Made by a program: the position numbers and the translations under genes. Under the pieces are notes generated by a model. It had not been told where the DNA came from, made no database searches, and was given only the letters and a program-made list of their open reading frames with translations. A stretch of 64,000 nucleotides of DNA, from positions 248,001 through 312,000 of the forward strand of contig NZ_JALLGK010000003.1 in assembly GCF_023072595.1 (NCBI RefSeq), given 5' to 3'. This document shows, one piece after another, positions 30,055-38,873 of this stretch (its first letter is position 1; each line of letters opens with the position of its first letter). This DNA is from Streptomyces sp. XM4193. GTDB lineage: Bacteria > Actinomycetota > Actinomycetes > Streptomycetales > Streptomycetaceae.

Positions 30055-30069
30055 GCCCTACAGAACCCG

Positions 30070-30624
30070 TCAGCGGGCGTCCGGCTCCCCGCGCGGCGGC
30101 GCGACGCCACCACTGACCGACGCCTCCACGGGCTGAGCCTCGCCGTCCTGAGAAGCGCCCTCGGTCTTCTTGGCGAGCAGCGCGTCGCGGATCTCGGTGA
30201 GCAGCTCGATCTCGGTCGGCTCGGGCGGAGTCTCGCCCTGCTTGGCCAGCTGCCGCTCCTTGTACTTGTTCATCGGAACGATCATGAGGAAGTACACGAC
30301 GGCCGCGGTGATGAGGAAGGTCAGCGAGGCACTGAGCACGCTGCCCCACTTGAACAGCACGCCCGTCGTCTCGCCGGCGGAGTCGACCGTGCAGGGGCTC
30401 TTCAGACAGGCCTCGTACTCGTCGAGGTTCTTCGGGCCGAGAGCGCCGACGATCGGGTTGATCACGCCGTTGACCACGGCATCCACGATCTTGCTGAAGG
30501 CGGTGCCGACGACCACGGCGACAGCCAGCTCGACCACATTGCCGCGCATGAGGAATTCCCTGAATCCCGCCAGGGCGCCCGGCTTCTTCTCCGCCGGCTT
30601 CTCCTCCGGTGTCGCCTCGCTCAC
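30070..30624 (-). CDS. mscL: Large-conductance mechanosensitive channel
   Basis: This 184-aa MscL homologue has TM1 MRGNVVELAVAVVVGTAFSK with the conserved gate residues, IVDAVVNGVINPIVGAL, TM2 LSASLTFLITAAVVYFLMIV, and the cytoplasmic amphipathic helix EIELLTEIRDALLAK. The pentameric channel releases solutes on hypo-osmotic shock. It is longer than the E. coli protein because of an ~18-residue Lys/Pro N-terminal extension and an extended Gln/Gly/Pro C-terminus. The start is the initiator at 30624 of the family-like frame. It stands as a single gene, about 165 bp from the next gene on the same strand. Confidence 0.93.
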   Translation of the reverse strand: MSEATPEEKPAEKKPGALAGFREFLMRGNVVELAVAVVVGTAFSKIVDAVVNGVINPIVGALGPKNLDEYEACLKSPCTVDSAGETTGVLFKWGSVLSASLTFLITAAVVYFLMIVPMNKYKERQLAKQGETPPEPTEIELLTEIRDALLAKKTEGASQDGEAQPVEASVSGGVAPPRGEPDAR

Positions 30625-30789
30625 TCGTCTGCCCTTCTGATCTCTTCAACGCACAGTTACGGAAACAGCAAGCGGAACGCTGCACGAGCGAGAGGCGAGC
30701 TGTCCAATCCGATGACCCCATACGGACTGCCACCAGCGCAACTGTGCGGAAGTGAATTGGGCGCTTCGTCACAACCGGCTCCTCCGCCC

Positions 30790-31521
30790 TCACCACAGGG
30801 ACACCGTCAATCGGGAGTGTGCGGCGGCGCCGGCCAGCGTTTTCGCAGTGGCCGGTGGCACCGCAAGGACGACGAGCCCGCCGTCCTCCTTCTGCGGCCC
30901 GGCGGCGCCCGAGGCGTCCCCGCCCCCGGCAGGCGTCGGCAGCTGGGCCACCCGCACCCGGTGGGCGACCACGCGCGCCTGCCCGCCCGGACTTCCCTCG
31001 GCGCGACTGGCCAGCACGTCCACCCGGTCTCCTCTTCTGAGCAGACCCACGACCTCCGCGTCGGCGAGCCGGACCGGAGCGGACACCAGGCGCCCGGAAG
31101 CGCCCTCGTGCCGGCCGCTGCCGGAGGAAGCGCCGGTGCGGTCCTCGCCCGTGCTGCCGGCAGAAGCCGGCCCGGGGCCGCCGCCCACCGAGCTTTCGGA
31201 CTCCGGCGCGGCGGCTTCCTGGCGGGCTGCGGTCGCGGGGCCGGGAGCCTCCGCGCTCCGCCCCCACTGGGGAAGGAGCAGGGCCAGCGCGATCAGCGCA
31301 CCCAGCAGGCCGGCTGCCGTGGATCGCCGGGACGGGGCCAGACGCGAGAGAGGCCTGAAGCGGGACAGCAGCCCCGCAGGGCCCTCCGTACCCGATATCA
31401 CCGGGGCGAAGTCGGCGACCCCCGCGGGTGGGGGAACGAAGGGGCTCGGCGGGGGCGCGCCGGGCGAATCCGACCGGCGGGGGAGTGGGTCGAGGTGTGA
31501 GGAGGAGTGTGCAGCGGACAT
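30790..31521 (-). CDS. SAF-domain (CpaB/RcpC-like) membrane-anchored protein
   Basis: This protein of ~243 aa has a Pro-rich cytoplasmic N-terminus, one membrane helix (STAAGLLGALIALALLLPQW), an Ala/Gly/Ser-rich linker and a C-terminal SAF-like domain (RLVSAPVRLADAEVVGLLRR, GDRVDVLAS). RcpC/CpaB proteins help assemble Flp pili, and lone copies in Streptomyces have no proven role. ATG 31521 is used; GTG 31530 is also possible. No other pilus genes are near. The 268 bp between it and mtnP hold a TGTGGACAA DnaA-box-like 9-mer (31642-31650) but no gene. Confidence 0.75.
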   Translation of the reverse strand: MSAAHSSSHLDPLPRRSDSPGAPPPSPFVPPPAGVADFAPVISGTEGPAGLLSRFRPLSRLAPSRRSTAAGLLGALIALALLLPQWGRSAEAPGPATAARQEAAAPESESSVGGGPGPASAGSTGEDRTGASSGSGRHEGASGRLVSAPVRLADAEVVGLLRRGDRVDVLASRAEGSPGGQARVVAHRVRVAQLPTPAGGGDASGAAGPQKEDGGLVVLAVPPATAKTLAGAAAHSRLTVSLW

Positions 31522-31789
31522 CACGGTCACCGCCCTGAGCAGGTGAACAGCAGAGGTGGTCGGTGGCCATCGACGTGACCACCAGAACCACGGTGCACCG
31601 AGAACGAAAATCCTGCTGACGCCTGTGGACTACTGCAGAGTTGTGGACAACTCCCTCACCCCTGAGGGGCAGTGACGGGGCGTTGGATCCGTGTCAGGGT
31701 GAGTCGTGGGTCGGAAACCCCGGCTCGTCCACGGCGGTTGGGTCCACCGCGCCCCGCCCCGCGCCCCGCCCGTCCGCGCCCCGCTCTCG

Positions 31790-32635
31790 CTACGGGAGCT
31801 TGATCCCCAACTCCAGCCCGTCCAGAGCGTCCTGGCACGCACACACGCGTTCCACCGGCAGCCTGCCCACCGCGTCGAACAGCACGGACCGCAGTTTGCC
31901 GACGTTCTCCTGAAACACACGCAGGACCTCGGCGTGCGAGACACCCTCGCCGCTCTCTGCACCCGCGTCCAGATCGGTCACCAGCGCCATCGACGTGTAG
32001 CAGAGCGCGAGTTCACGAGCGAGCACCGCCTCGGGATGGCCGGTCATCCCGACCACGGCCCAGCCCTGGGCCGCGTGCCACTGGGACTCGGCCCTGGTGG
32101 AGAAGCGGGGCCCCTCCACCACGACCAGCGTTCCGCCGTCGACCGGCTCCCAGTCGCTGCCGCGGGCAGCGGCGAGGGCGGCCTCGCGGCCGTGCTCGCA
32201 GTAGGGGTCCGCGAAGCCCACGTGGACCACTCCGGGGCGCTGGCCGTCCGGCAGCGGTTCGCCGTCGTAGAAGGTCTGCGTACGGCTCTTCGTGCGGTCC
32301 ACCACCTGGTCCGGCACGACCAGCGTTCCCGGTCCGTACTTCGCCCGGAGCCCGCCGACCGCGCACGGCGCGAGCACCTGGCGTACGCCGAGCGAACGCA
32401 GGGCCCAGAGGTTCGCCCGGTAGTTGATGCGATGAGGAGGCAGGTGGTGCGTACGACCGTGACGGGGGAGGAACGCGACGCGGCGGCCTGCGAGTTCGCC
32501 GACGAACAGGCTGTCGCTGGGCTCTCCGTACGGAGTGCGGATGCGAAGCTCGGTCACCTCGTCCAGGAACGAATAGAAACCGGATCCGCCGATCACGCCG
32601 ATCTCGGCCCGTACGTCCTCGGTCACCTGGCTCAC
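31790..32635 (-). CDS. mtnP: S-methyl-5'-thioadenosine phosphorylase
   Basis: This 281-aa purine nucleoside phosphorylase-family enzyme has IGVIGGSGFYSFLDE at the N-terminus, phosphate-site FLPRHGRTHHLPPHRINYRA, the central EGPRFSTRAESQ, and VVGMTGHPEAVLARELALCY, where the methionine- and base-contacting residues lie. It cleaves methylthioadenosine from polyamine and quorum-signal synthesis to adenine and methylthioribose 1-phosphate. The start is GTG 32635. Between it and fmdB lies a 378-bp stretch with short CGAGAGC-type repeats and a terminator but no gene. Confidence 0.93.
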   Translation of the reverse strand: MSQVTEDVRAEIGVIGGSGFYSFLDEVTELRIRTPYGEPSDSLFVGELAGRRVAFLPRHGRTHHLPPHRINYRANLWALRSLGVRQVLAPCAVGGLRAKYGPGTLVVPDQVVDRTKSRTQTFYDGEPLPDGQRPGVVHVGFADPYCEHGREAALAAARGSDWEPVDGGTLVVVEGPRFSTRAESQWHAAQGWAVVGMTGHPEAVLARELALCYTSMALVTDLDAGAESGEGVSHAEVLRVFQENVGKLRSVLFDAVGRLPVERVCACQDALDGLELGIKLP

Positions 32636-32836
32636 CTGCCTGTCGTTCGACCCGGCCCACCGCGCGGCGGCGGGATGCAGTCAGCCACCCTAGCCGGACC
32701 TTCGGGCGCCGGGGGCCCGCATGTTCGGGCGCCCGCCCGCGCGAGAGCCCGTATGCCCGAGAGCTCGTGTGCCCGAGCAGCCGCACGCCCAAGACCCTGC
32801 GTGCCCGGGCGCCGACGAACCGCGACGTCACGAGAG

Positions 32837-32879
32837 CGAGGCCCGCCGGGCACCCCGGTGTGGGGGCCGACGGGCCTCG
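32837..32879 (-). terminator. Hairpin after fmdB
   Basis: CGAGGCCCG (32837-32845) pairs with CGGGCCTCG (32871-32879), with further internal GC pairing. It sits about 135 bp downstream of the fmdB stop on the minus strand and upstream of mtnP, separating their transcripts. Confidence 0.55.
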
Positions 32880-33013
32880 TCATGGACTGCTGCGACACGT
32901 GGGGCCGCGTGGGCCGCCGCGCGTCGGGATGATCCGGGCACGAGCCGTGCGGCGCGTCGGGCGCGCGTCACAGCGCCCGCCCCGCGCCGGCCCTCGGATC
33001 AGGCCGGACCGGA

Positions 33014-33409
33014 TCAGGCCGCGGAGGTGCTCGCCTTCGCCGCCTTGCTGCCGCCGTCGGACGAGGACGAGCCGCCGCTCGAACCACCGGAGGACGAGCC
33101 GCCGCTCGAACCGGAGGACGCGGTGGACGAACTCCCGCTGGAGGACCCCGAGTCGGAGCCGCCGCCGGAGGTCGAACTCGAGCCCGAGGACGAGCCGGAG
33201 CTCGAGGAGCCCGGGCTGCTGCTGGACGACGAACCGCGGCTGTCGTTCCGGTAGAAGCCGGAACCCTTGAAGACGATGCCGACCGCGGAGAACACCTTCT
33301 TCAGGCGGCCCGCGCAGCTGGGGCACTCGGTCAGCGAGTCATCGGTGAACTTCTGCACCGCCTCAAGGCCCTCGCCACACTCGGTGCACTGGTACTGATA
33401 GGTCGGCAC
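33014..33409 (-). CDS. FmdB-family zinc ribbon protein with long Ser/Gly tail
   Basis: This 131-aa protein has an N-terminal FmdB/CxxC zinc ribbon (MPTYQYQCTECGEGLEAVQ then LTECPSCAGRLKKVF, two CxxC pairs) and ends its ordered part at GSGFYRNDSRG. The following ~70 residues are almost only Ser and Gly with scattered Asp and Thr. Family members are usually 80-110 residues, so the tail is long. The start is GTG 33409 with AGGAGGAG immediately upstream, one of the best RBSs here. Function is unknown; the family was linked to formamidase expression in Methylophilus. Confidence 0.85.
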   Translation of the reverse strand: MPTYQYQCTECGEGLEAVQKFTDDSLTECPSCAGRLKKVFSAVGIVFKGSGFYRNDSRGSSSSSSPGSSSSGSSSGSSSTSGGGSDSGSSSGSSSTASSGSSGGSSSGGSSGGSSSSDGGSKAAKASTSAA

Positions 33410-33475
33410 TTGCTCCTCCTGGCACTCTTCCCTGTGGAGTGCTAACGACGCTCCATGGTGCAGTATTCCATCGCC

Positions 33476-34744
33476 CTAGTCCACTGCGAGCGGCAGACGG
33501 TGACCGGGGCCACGTACGACCACCGAATCCTCCGGTCCCTGCGGCGCGGGGACGAGCCGCCCCCGGAGGCCGGCGAGGGTCAGCGCGGCCAGCGCCGTCC
33601 CGACCAGCGGTACGAGGAACCCGGCCTCGGCGCCGAGGCCGTCCGCCAGCTGCCCCGCCGCGGTCGCCGCGACGGCCTGTCCGAAGGCCACGGCCCCGGT
33701 CAGCCAGGTGAACGCCTCGGTGCGGACCTTCGCCGGGACGAGCTGCTCGACCAGGGTGAATCCGGTGATCAGTGCGGGCGCCACCGTGAGGCCGACGACC
33801 AGGCCGACGGCTCCGAGCAGCACCGGCGAGCCCGCAGAAGCGGCGAACCACAGCGGCACGCTCGCCAGCGCCAGGATCGCGTAGGCGCGCGGCAGGCGCC
33901 GTCGGGGCGAGGAGCGCCAGACGATGACGCCGCAGGCCACGCCCGCGAGCATGTTGCCGCAGGCGAAGACGCCGTACAGCACGCCGTTGATGGCCGGAGC
34001 ACCGATCGACTGGGAGAACGCGGTCAGGGAGACCTGCATCCCGCCGAACACCGCGCCGATGCCGAGGAAGCCGACGATCAGGACCCGCACGCCGGGTATG
34101 GCGAGGGCCGAGGACCGCGGTCCGGTGCCCGGTCCGTTCCCGGCGGGCGGCGGTGCGGTGCGGGCCTGGGCCGCGAACAGCAGTCCGCCGATCACCGTCA
34201 GCATCGCCTCGGCGCCCAGGCCGGCCGCCGGGTGGACTCCGGTGCACAGTGCGGTGGCCAGCACCGGGCCGACCACGAAGGTGAACTCGTCGGTCACCGA
34301 CTCGAACGCCGCCGCGGTGGGCATCAGCGGCCCGCCGCCCAGGCGGTGGGCCCATCTGGCGCGCACCATCGGCCCGACCTGCGGTACGGAGGCACCGGCG
34401 GGTACGGCGGTCGCCAGCAGCGCCCAGAGCGGGGCGTCGGCCAGGGCGAGAGCGAGCAGTGCACAGACGGCGGCGGCGTGCAGCAGGGCGCCTGGCACGA
34501 TCACGGCCCGTTGGCCGAAGCGGTCGGCGAGCCGTCCTGCCTGGGGCGCGCCGAGGGCCATCGCGATGCCGGTGACGGCGGAGACCGCTCCGGCGACCGC
34601 GAAGGAACCGGTCGTGTGCTGGACGAGCAGGACGATCCCGATGGTGAGCATCGCGAACGGCTGCCGGGCAAGAAAGCCGGGCAGCACGAAGGACCATATG
34701 CCGGGGGTGCGGAGGAGCTGGCGGTAGCCGGGCCTGGTCGCCAC
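33476..34744 (-). CDS. MFS transporter
   Basis: This 422-aa major facilitator protein has about 12 predicted membrane helices (for example PFAMLTIGIVLLVQHTTGSF, VLIVGFLGIGAVFGGMQVSL). The loop 2-3 motif is GRLADRFGQRAV. It resembles actinobacterial drug/proton antiporter-like permeases; the substrate is unknown. GTG 34744 is preferred because AAAGG lies eight bases upstream; GTG 34777 would add 11 residues. Divergent from the penicillin-acylase gene, it leaves 478 bp (34745-35221) for promoters. That stretch holds no gene, though an AT-richer patch at 34900-34935 could be the MFS promoter. Confidence 0.85.
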   Translation of the reverse strand: MATRPGYRQLLRTPGIWSFVLPGFLARQPFAMLTIGIVLLVQHTTGSFAVAGAVSAVTGIAMALGAPQAGRLADRFGQRAVIVPGALLHAAAVCALLALALADAPLWALLATAVPAGASVPQVGPMVRARWAHRLGGGPLMPTAAAFESVTDEFTFVVGPVLATALCTGVHPAAGLGAEAMLTVIGGLLFAAQARTAPPPAGNGPGTGPRSSALAIPGVRVLIVGFLGIGAVFGGMQVSLTAFSQSIGAPAINGVLYGVFACGNMLAGVACGVIVWRSSPRRRLPRAYAILALASVPLWFAASAGSPVLLGAVGLVVGLTVAPALITGFTLVEQLVPAKVRTEAFTWLTGAVAFGQAVAATAAGQLADGLGAEAGFLVPLVGTALAALTLAGLRGRLVPAPQGPEDSVVVRGPGHRLPLAVD

Positions 34745-35221
34745 GGCCGAGCCTTTCTGCCGTCTGGTAGCGCCCACTCGCCGGTGGTCGCCGAGAGCCG
34801 TCCTCGTACGCCGGCCCTCGTCGCGCTCCGTCTCGCGGTGGCGTCCGGACGACCGGTTGCGGTCGATCGGTGGGCAGTGGGCGTCGGCTCTGCATCAGAC
34901 AGGGTCGGATACGAACGTACGTCTGAAGTCTAGCGACCTCCGCCGGTGTGGCGCCCGGCCGTTCGCGGTGATACACGACACCGGCGGTTCGTCCCATGGT
35001 GTTTCGGTCACTCGGGGGCCATTTCCAGTCAAGCCGACCGGCTCCGACGAGGCCCCGGCGGACCTCTCGCGCGACCTCGACCCCACCCCCGCGCGCAGGG
35101 GCGGGCCGCGGCAACGCTGACTCCCCGTCCGGACCGTCAAGTCGGCCGCCTACAGTTGCTCCATCACGGATCAGCCATTCAGCCGATCCGAAAGTCCCAC
35201 CTGCCCCGCATAAGGACAGCG

Positions 35222-38080
35222 ATGCCCGCCAAGAAACGGTCCCGCCGCACCCGCTTCATCGTGATCACTGTCGTCCTCGTGCTGGTGGCGGGTCTGGGTG
35301 CGGGCACCTTCTGGTCCGTCAGCGCCGTGCGCGACTCCTTCCCGCAGACGACCGGTTCGCAGAAGATCGAGGGCCTGTCCGGCACCGTCAACGTCAAGCG
35401 CGACGGCAACGGCATCCCGCAGATCTACGCGAGCAACGCCCAGGACCTGTACCGGGCGCAGGGCTTCGTGCACGCCCAGGACCGCTTCTGGGAGATGGAC
35501 GTACGGCGCCACATGACCGCGGGGCGGCTCTCCGAGCTCTTCGGCGAGAAGCAGGTGGAGACCGACGCGTTCCTCCGGACGCTCGGCTGGCACGACGTGG
35601 CCGAGAAGGAGTACGAGACCAAGCTCTCCGCAGACACCAAGCGCTACCTCGACGCCTACGCGGCCGGCGTCAACGCCTACCTGGACGACCACAGCGGATC
35701 CGGAATCTCGGTGGAGTACGCCGCGCTGGACTTCGTCAACAGCGGCTACGAGCCCAGGAAGTGGACGCCGATCGACTCTCTCGCCTGGCTCAAGGCCATG
35801 GCCTGGGACCTGCGCGGCAACATCAAGGACGAGATCGACCGCTCGCTGATGGCGGGCCGCCTGAGCGAGAAGCAGATCGAAGAGCTCTACCCCGGCTACC
35901 CCTACGACCGGAACAAGCCGATCGTCGAGGAGGGCGTCGAATCCGGCTCCGGCGAGGGTCAGGGCGCTCCGGACGGTCAGGGGACTCCGGACGGTCAGGG
36001 GACTCCGGGCGGCCAGGGCGACGGGGCCGGCGGGGACACCCCGCCGCCCGCGGGGTCGCCCGAATCGGGTCAGCCGGGTGCGGGCCAGCCGGGCGGCGGA
36101 CTGCCGGGCACCGAGCAGCCGGGCGTGGGCCAGGGCGGTGAGGGCTCTGTCGCCGGCGGTCAGGCGCAGGGAGTGCGCACCCAGCTCTCCTCGCTCGCCA
36201 AGTCCCTGGACGAGCTGCCCGCGCTGCTGGGCCCGAACGGCGGCGGCATCGGTTCCAACTCCTGGGTCATCTCCGGCAAGTACACCACCAGCGGAAAGCC
36301 GCTGCTCGCCAACGACCCGCACCTCGCGCCCCAACTCCCGTCCGTCTGGTACCAGATGGGGCTGCACTGCACCCAGGTCAACGACAAGTGCCCGACCGAT
36401 GCGGCCGGTTTCACCTTCTCCGGCCTTCCCGGTGTCGTCATCGGCCACAACCAGGACATCTCCTGGGGCCTGACGAACCTCGGCGCCGACGTCACCGACC
36501 TCTATCTGGAGAAGATCCAGGACGGCAAGTACCTCTACGACGGCAGCTACACCGAGTACAAGACCCGCCGCGAGACGATCAAGGTGGCCGGCGGCAACGA
36601 CCGCAGCATCACGATCCGTTCCACCCGCAACGGCCCGATCGTCTCCGACCGCAACACCCAGCTGGGCCAGGTCGGGGACACCGCTCCGGTGGAGGGCGCC
36701 GCACCCGACCGCGGCAAGGGCTACGCCGTCTCGCTGCGCTGGACGGCGCTGAGCCCGGGCAACACGATGGACTCGCTCTTCGAGCTCAACCGGGCGAGCA
36801 ACTTCAAGGAGTTCCAGGCCGCGGCCCGCAAGTTCGAGGTGCCCTCGCAGAACCTCATCTACGCGGACACCAAGGGCAACATCGGCTATCAGGCACCCGG
36901 CCGCATCCCCGTGCGTGGCAAGGGCGACGGACGTTACCCGGCTCCCGGCTGGGACCCCGACCACCGCTGGACGGGCTACATCCCGCAGGACGAGCTGCCC
37001 AGCGAGTACAACCCCAAGCGCGGCTTCATCGTGACGGCGAACCAGGCCGTCGTGGACAAGCGCGACTACCCGCACCACCTCACCGACGACTGGAGCTACG
37101 GCACCCGCAGCCAGCGCATCAACGACCTCATCCGGTCGAAGATCAAGGACGGCGGCAAGATCTCCATGGACGACATGCAGTCCATGCAGCTGGACAACAG
37201 CAGCGAGATCGCCAAGCTGCTGGTGCCCCATCTGCTGAAGATCGACATCGGCGACTCCTACGTCCGCGAGGCGCAGCAGCTCCTGGAGGGCTGGGACTAC
37301 ACCCAGGACGCCGACTCCGCGGCGGCGGCCTACTTCAACGGCGTGTGGCGGAATCTGCTGCTGCTCACCATCGGCAACAAGCTCCCCAAGGAGCTCCGGG
37401 TCAAGGGCGAGTGCCTGATGGTCCGTCCTGCCGACGACTCGGGCCCCATCGAGGATCTGGACGGCACCGCGCGCACGATCCGCGAGTGCGGCCAGCGCGA
37501 GAGCGAGACCGCCCAACCCGACGGCAGCGACCGCTGGTTCGAGGTGATGCGCGGTCTGCTGGAGGACCCGAAGAGCGAGTGGTGGCAGGCCCCCCGCAAG
37601 GACCTGGACTTCGCCGCCGCCGAGGGCCGCGACCAGATGCTCGCCCGGGCGATGAAGGAAGCCCGCTGGGAGCTGACGTCCAAGCTCGGCAAGGACATGA
37701 ACTCCTGGAGCTGGGGCCGCCTGCACAGGCTCATGCTGCGCAACCAGACCCTCGGCACCAGCGGCCCCGGCATCGTTCAGCGGCTGCTCAACAGAGGCCC
37801 CTGGGAGATGAGCGGCGGCAAGGACGCGGTCAACGCGACGGGTTGGAACGCGGCCGGCGGTTACGGCGTGACCTGGGTTCCGTCGATGCGGATGGTCGTC
37901 AACCTCGAGGACTTCGACAAGTCGCGCTGGATCAACCTCACCGGCGCCTCCGGCCACGCCTTCCACCCGAACTACACCGACCAGACCGATCTGTGGGCCA
38001 AGGGCGAGCTTCTGCCCTGGGCCTTCAGCAAGGAAGCCGTCGACAAGCGCACCGACGACACGATGGCGCTCACTCCCTGA
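35222..38080 (+). CDS. Penicillin acylase family (Ntn) hydrolase
   Basis: This 952-aa precursor has an N-terminal signal anchor (FIVITVVLVLVAGLGAGTFW), an alpha chain (YRAQGFVHAQDRFWEMDVRR), a ~80-residue Gly/Pro/Gln-rich linker (about residues 238-318), and the beta chain beginning at Ser345 in GGIGSNSWVISG, the nucleophile freed by autoproteolysis. Typical downstream motifs are NDPHLAPQLPSVWYQ, GVVIGHNQDISWGLTNLG and VTANQAVVDKR. Family members hydrolyse amides such as acyl-homoserine lactones or beta-lactams; the substrate here is unknown. The linker sits where the spacer peptide is expected but is longer and repetitive (GQGAPDGQGTPDGQGTP). ATG 35222 follows AAGGACAG. A hexamer-repeat hairpin follows the stop. 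Confidence 0.9.
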   Translation: MPAKKRSRRTRFIVITVVLVLVAGLGAGTFWSVSAVRDSFPQTTGSQKIEGLSGTVNVKRDGNGIPQIYASNAQDLYRAQGFVHAQDRFWEMDVRRHMTAGRLSELFGEKQVETDAFLRTLGWHDVAEKEYETKLSADTKRYLDAYAAGVNAYLDDHSGSGISVEYAALDFVNSGYEPRKWTPIDSLAWLKAMAWDLRGNIKDEIDRSLMAGRLSEKQIEELYPGYPYDRNKPIVEEGVESGSGEGQGAPDGQGTPDGQGTPGGQGDGAGGDTPPPAGSPESGQPGAGQPGGGLPGTEQPGVGQGGEGSVAGGQAQGVRTQLSSLAKSLDELPALLGPNGGGIGSNSWVISGKYTTSGKPLLANDPHLAPQLPSVWYQMGLHCTQVNDKCPTDAAGFTFSGLPGVVIGHNQDISWGLTNLGADVTDLYLEKIQDGKYLYDGSYTEYKTRRETIKVAGGNDRSITIRSTRNGPIVSDRNTQLGQVGDTAPVEGAAPDRGKGYAVSLRWTALSPGNTMDSLFELNRASNFKEFQAAARKFEVPSQNLIYADTKGNIGYQAPGRIPVRGKGDGRYPAPGWDPDHRWTGYIPQDELPSEYNPKRGFIVTANQAVVDKRDYPHHLTDDWSYGTRSQRINDLIRSKIKDGGKISMDDMQSMQLDNSSEIAKLLVPHLLKIDIGDSYVREAQQLLEGWDYTQDADSAAAAYFNGVWRNLLLLTIGNKLPKELRVKGECLMVRPADDSGPIEDLDGTARTIRECGQRESETAQPDGSDRWFEVMRGLLEDPKSEWWQAPRKDLDFAAAEGRDQMLARAMKEARWELTSKLGKDMNSWSWGRLHRLMLRNQTLGTSGPGIVQRLLNRGPWEMSGGKDAVNATGWNAAGGYGVTWVPSMRMVVNLEDFDKSRWINLTGASGHAFHPNYTDQTDLWAKGELLPWAFSKEAVDKRTDDTMALTP

Positions 38081-38116
38081 GTCCGCGAGGACACCCCCGC
38101 CGGACGCAGCCGCGCG

Positions 38117-38182
38117 CCCGTACCCGTACCCGTACCCGCACCCGTACCCGGGGCCGACGAGCCTCGGGTACGGGCGTACGGG
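38117..38182. terminator. CCCGTA hexamer repeat forming a bidirectional terminator
   Basis: CCCGTA is repeated at 38117, 38123, 38129 and 38141 with CCCGCA at 38135. The following CGGGTACGGGCGTACGGGG (around 38164-38182) is complementary, giving a long GC-rich stem between convergent genes. Unit number may vary between strains. Confidence 0.6.
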
Positions 38183-38200
38183 GCTCCCGCGGCGCCCGGA

Positions 38201-38785
38201 TCAGAACCGCAGCAGACCCGAGGGCGTCACCACCGCGTGCACCGGCCGGTCGTGCGGTTCGGCCGGCACCCGCGCCAGCACCTCGTCGTCGTACAGCAGA
38301 ACCACCAGCGCAGGATCGGCGCCGGCCGCCGCCAACCGCGCCAGCACCCGGTCGTACGATCCGCCGCCGCGGCCCAGCCGCAGCCCGGACCGGTCCACCG
38401 CGAGCCCCGGCAGCAGCACCACCTCGGAATCGGCCACGGCCTCGGCGCCCAGCCGCTCACCGGCCGGCTCCAGCAGTCCGCGCCCCGCGGGCAGCAGCCG
38501 CTCGGGGCCCTCGTACGCCGCCCAGTCCAGGTCGTTGTCCGGCAGCAGCACCGGCAGCAGCACCCGTGTGCCCCGCTCCCGCAGCGCGTCGAGCAGGGCG
38601 CGGGTGCCCGGTTCGGTGCCGACCGAGACGTAACCCGCGACCGTCCGCGCCTCGGCCAGCCGGTCCCACCGTGCTGCCGCCGCCGCGATCCGCTCCGCGC
38701 GCAGACGCACGTCATCCGGCGTCAACTTCCTCCTCACCGAAAGGAGTTCTGCCCGCAACGCACGCTTGCTACCTTCACTGCTCAC
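38201..38785 (-). CDS. 5-formyltetrahydrofolate cyclo-ligase
   Basis: This 194-aa protein has the family's N-terminal KRALRAELLSVRRKLTPDD, the central VLLPVLLPDNDLDW, and the ATP-site motif LPGLAVDRSGLRLGRGGGSY. It converts 5-formyl-THF to 5,10-methenyl-THF with ATP, returning a storage folate to the C1 pool. The start is GTG 38785. It is divergent from galU, and the 88-bp gap contains the promoters for both. Conserved adjacency to galU in Streptomyces supports the call. Confidence 0.9.
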   Translation of the reverse strand: MSSEGSKRALRAELLSVRRKLTPDDVRLRAERIAAAAARWDRLAEARTVAGYVSVGTEPGTRALLDALRERGTRVLLPVLLPDNDLDWAAYEGPERLLPAGRGLLEPAGERLGAEAVADSEVVLLPGLAVDRSGLRLGRGGGSYDRVLARLAAAGADPALVVLLYDDEVLARVPAEPHDRPVHAVVTPSGLLRF

Positions 38786-38873
38786 TGTCGATGAACCTTC
38801 CTTTGTCCGCGTGGAGCAACAGAAGTAGGCAGAGCCTCACTTCGGTACAAAGCGACCGGTTATGGTGCGGGGC

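Noticed and set aside
28460..31591. Minus-strand open frame of over 1000 codons across several genes
   Set aside because: It crosses two strands of well-supported genes (S58 peptidase, mscL) and has Arg/Pro-rich composition of a GC-driven shadow.
31642..31650. DnaA-box-like TGTGGACAA as a chromosomal origin
   Set aside because: A single copy with no cluster, no dnaA/dnaN genes and no AT-rich region.
35171..37966. Antisense frame of 931 codons opposite the penicillin-acylase gene
   Set aside because: The plus strand has signal anchor and Ntn motifs; the antisense frame has none.
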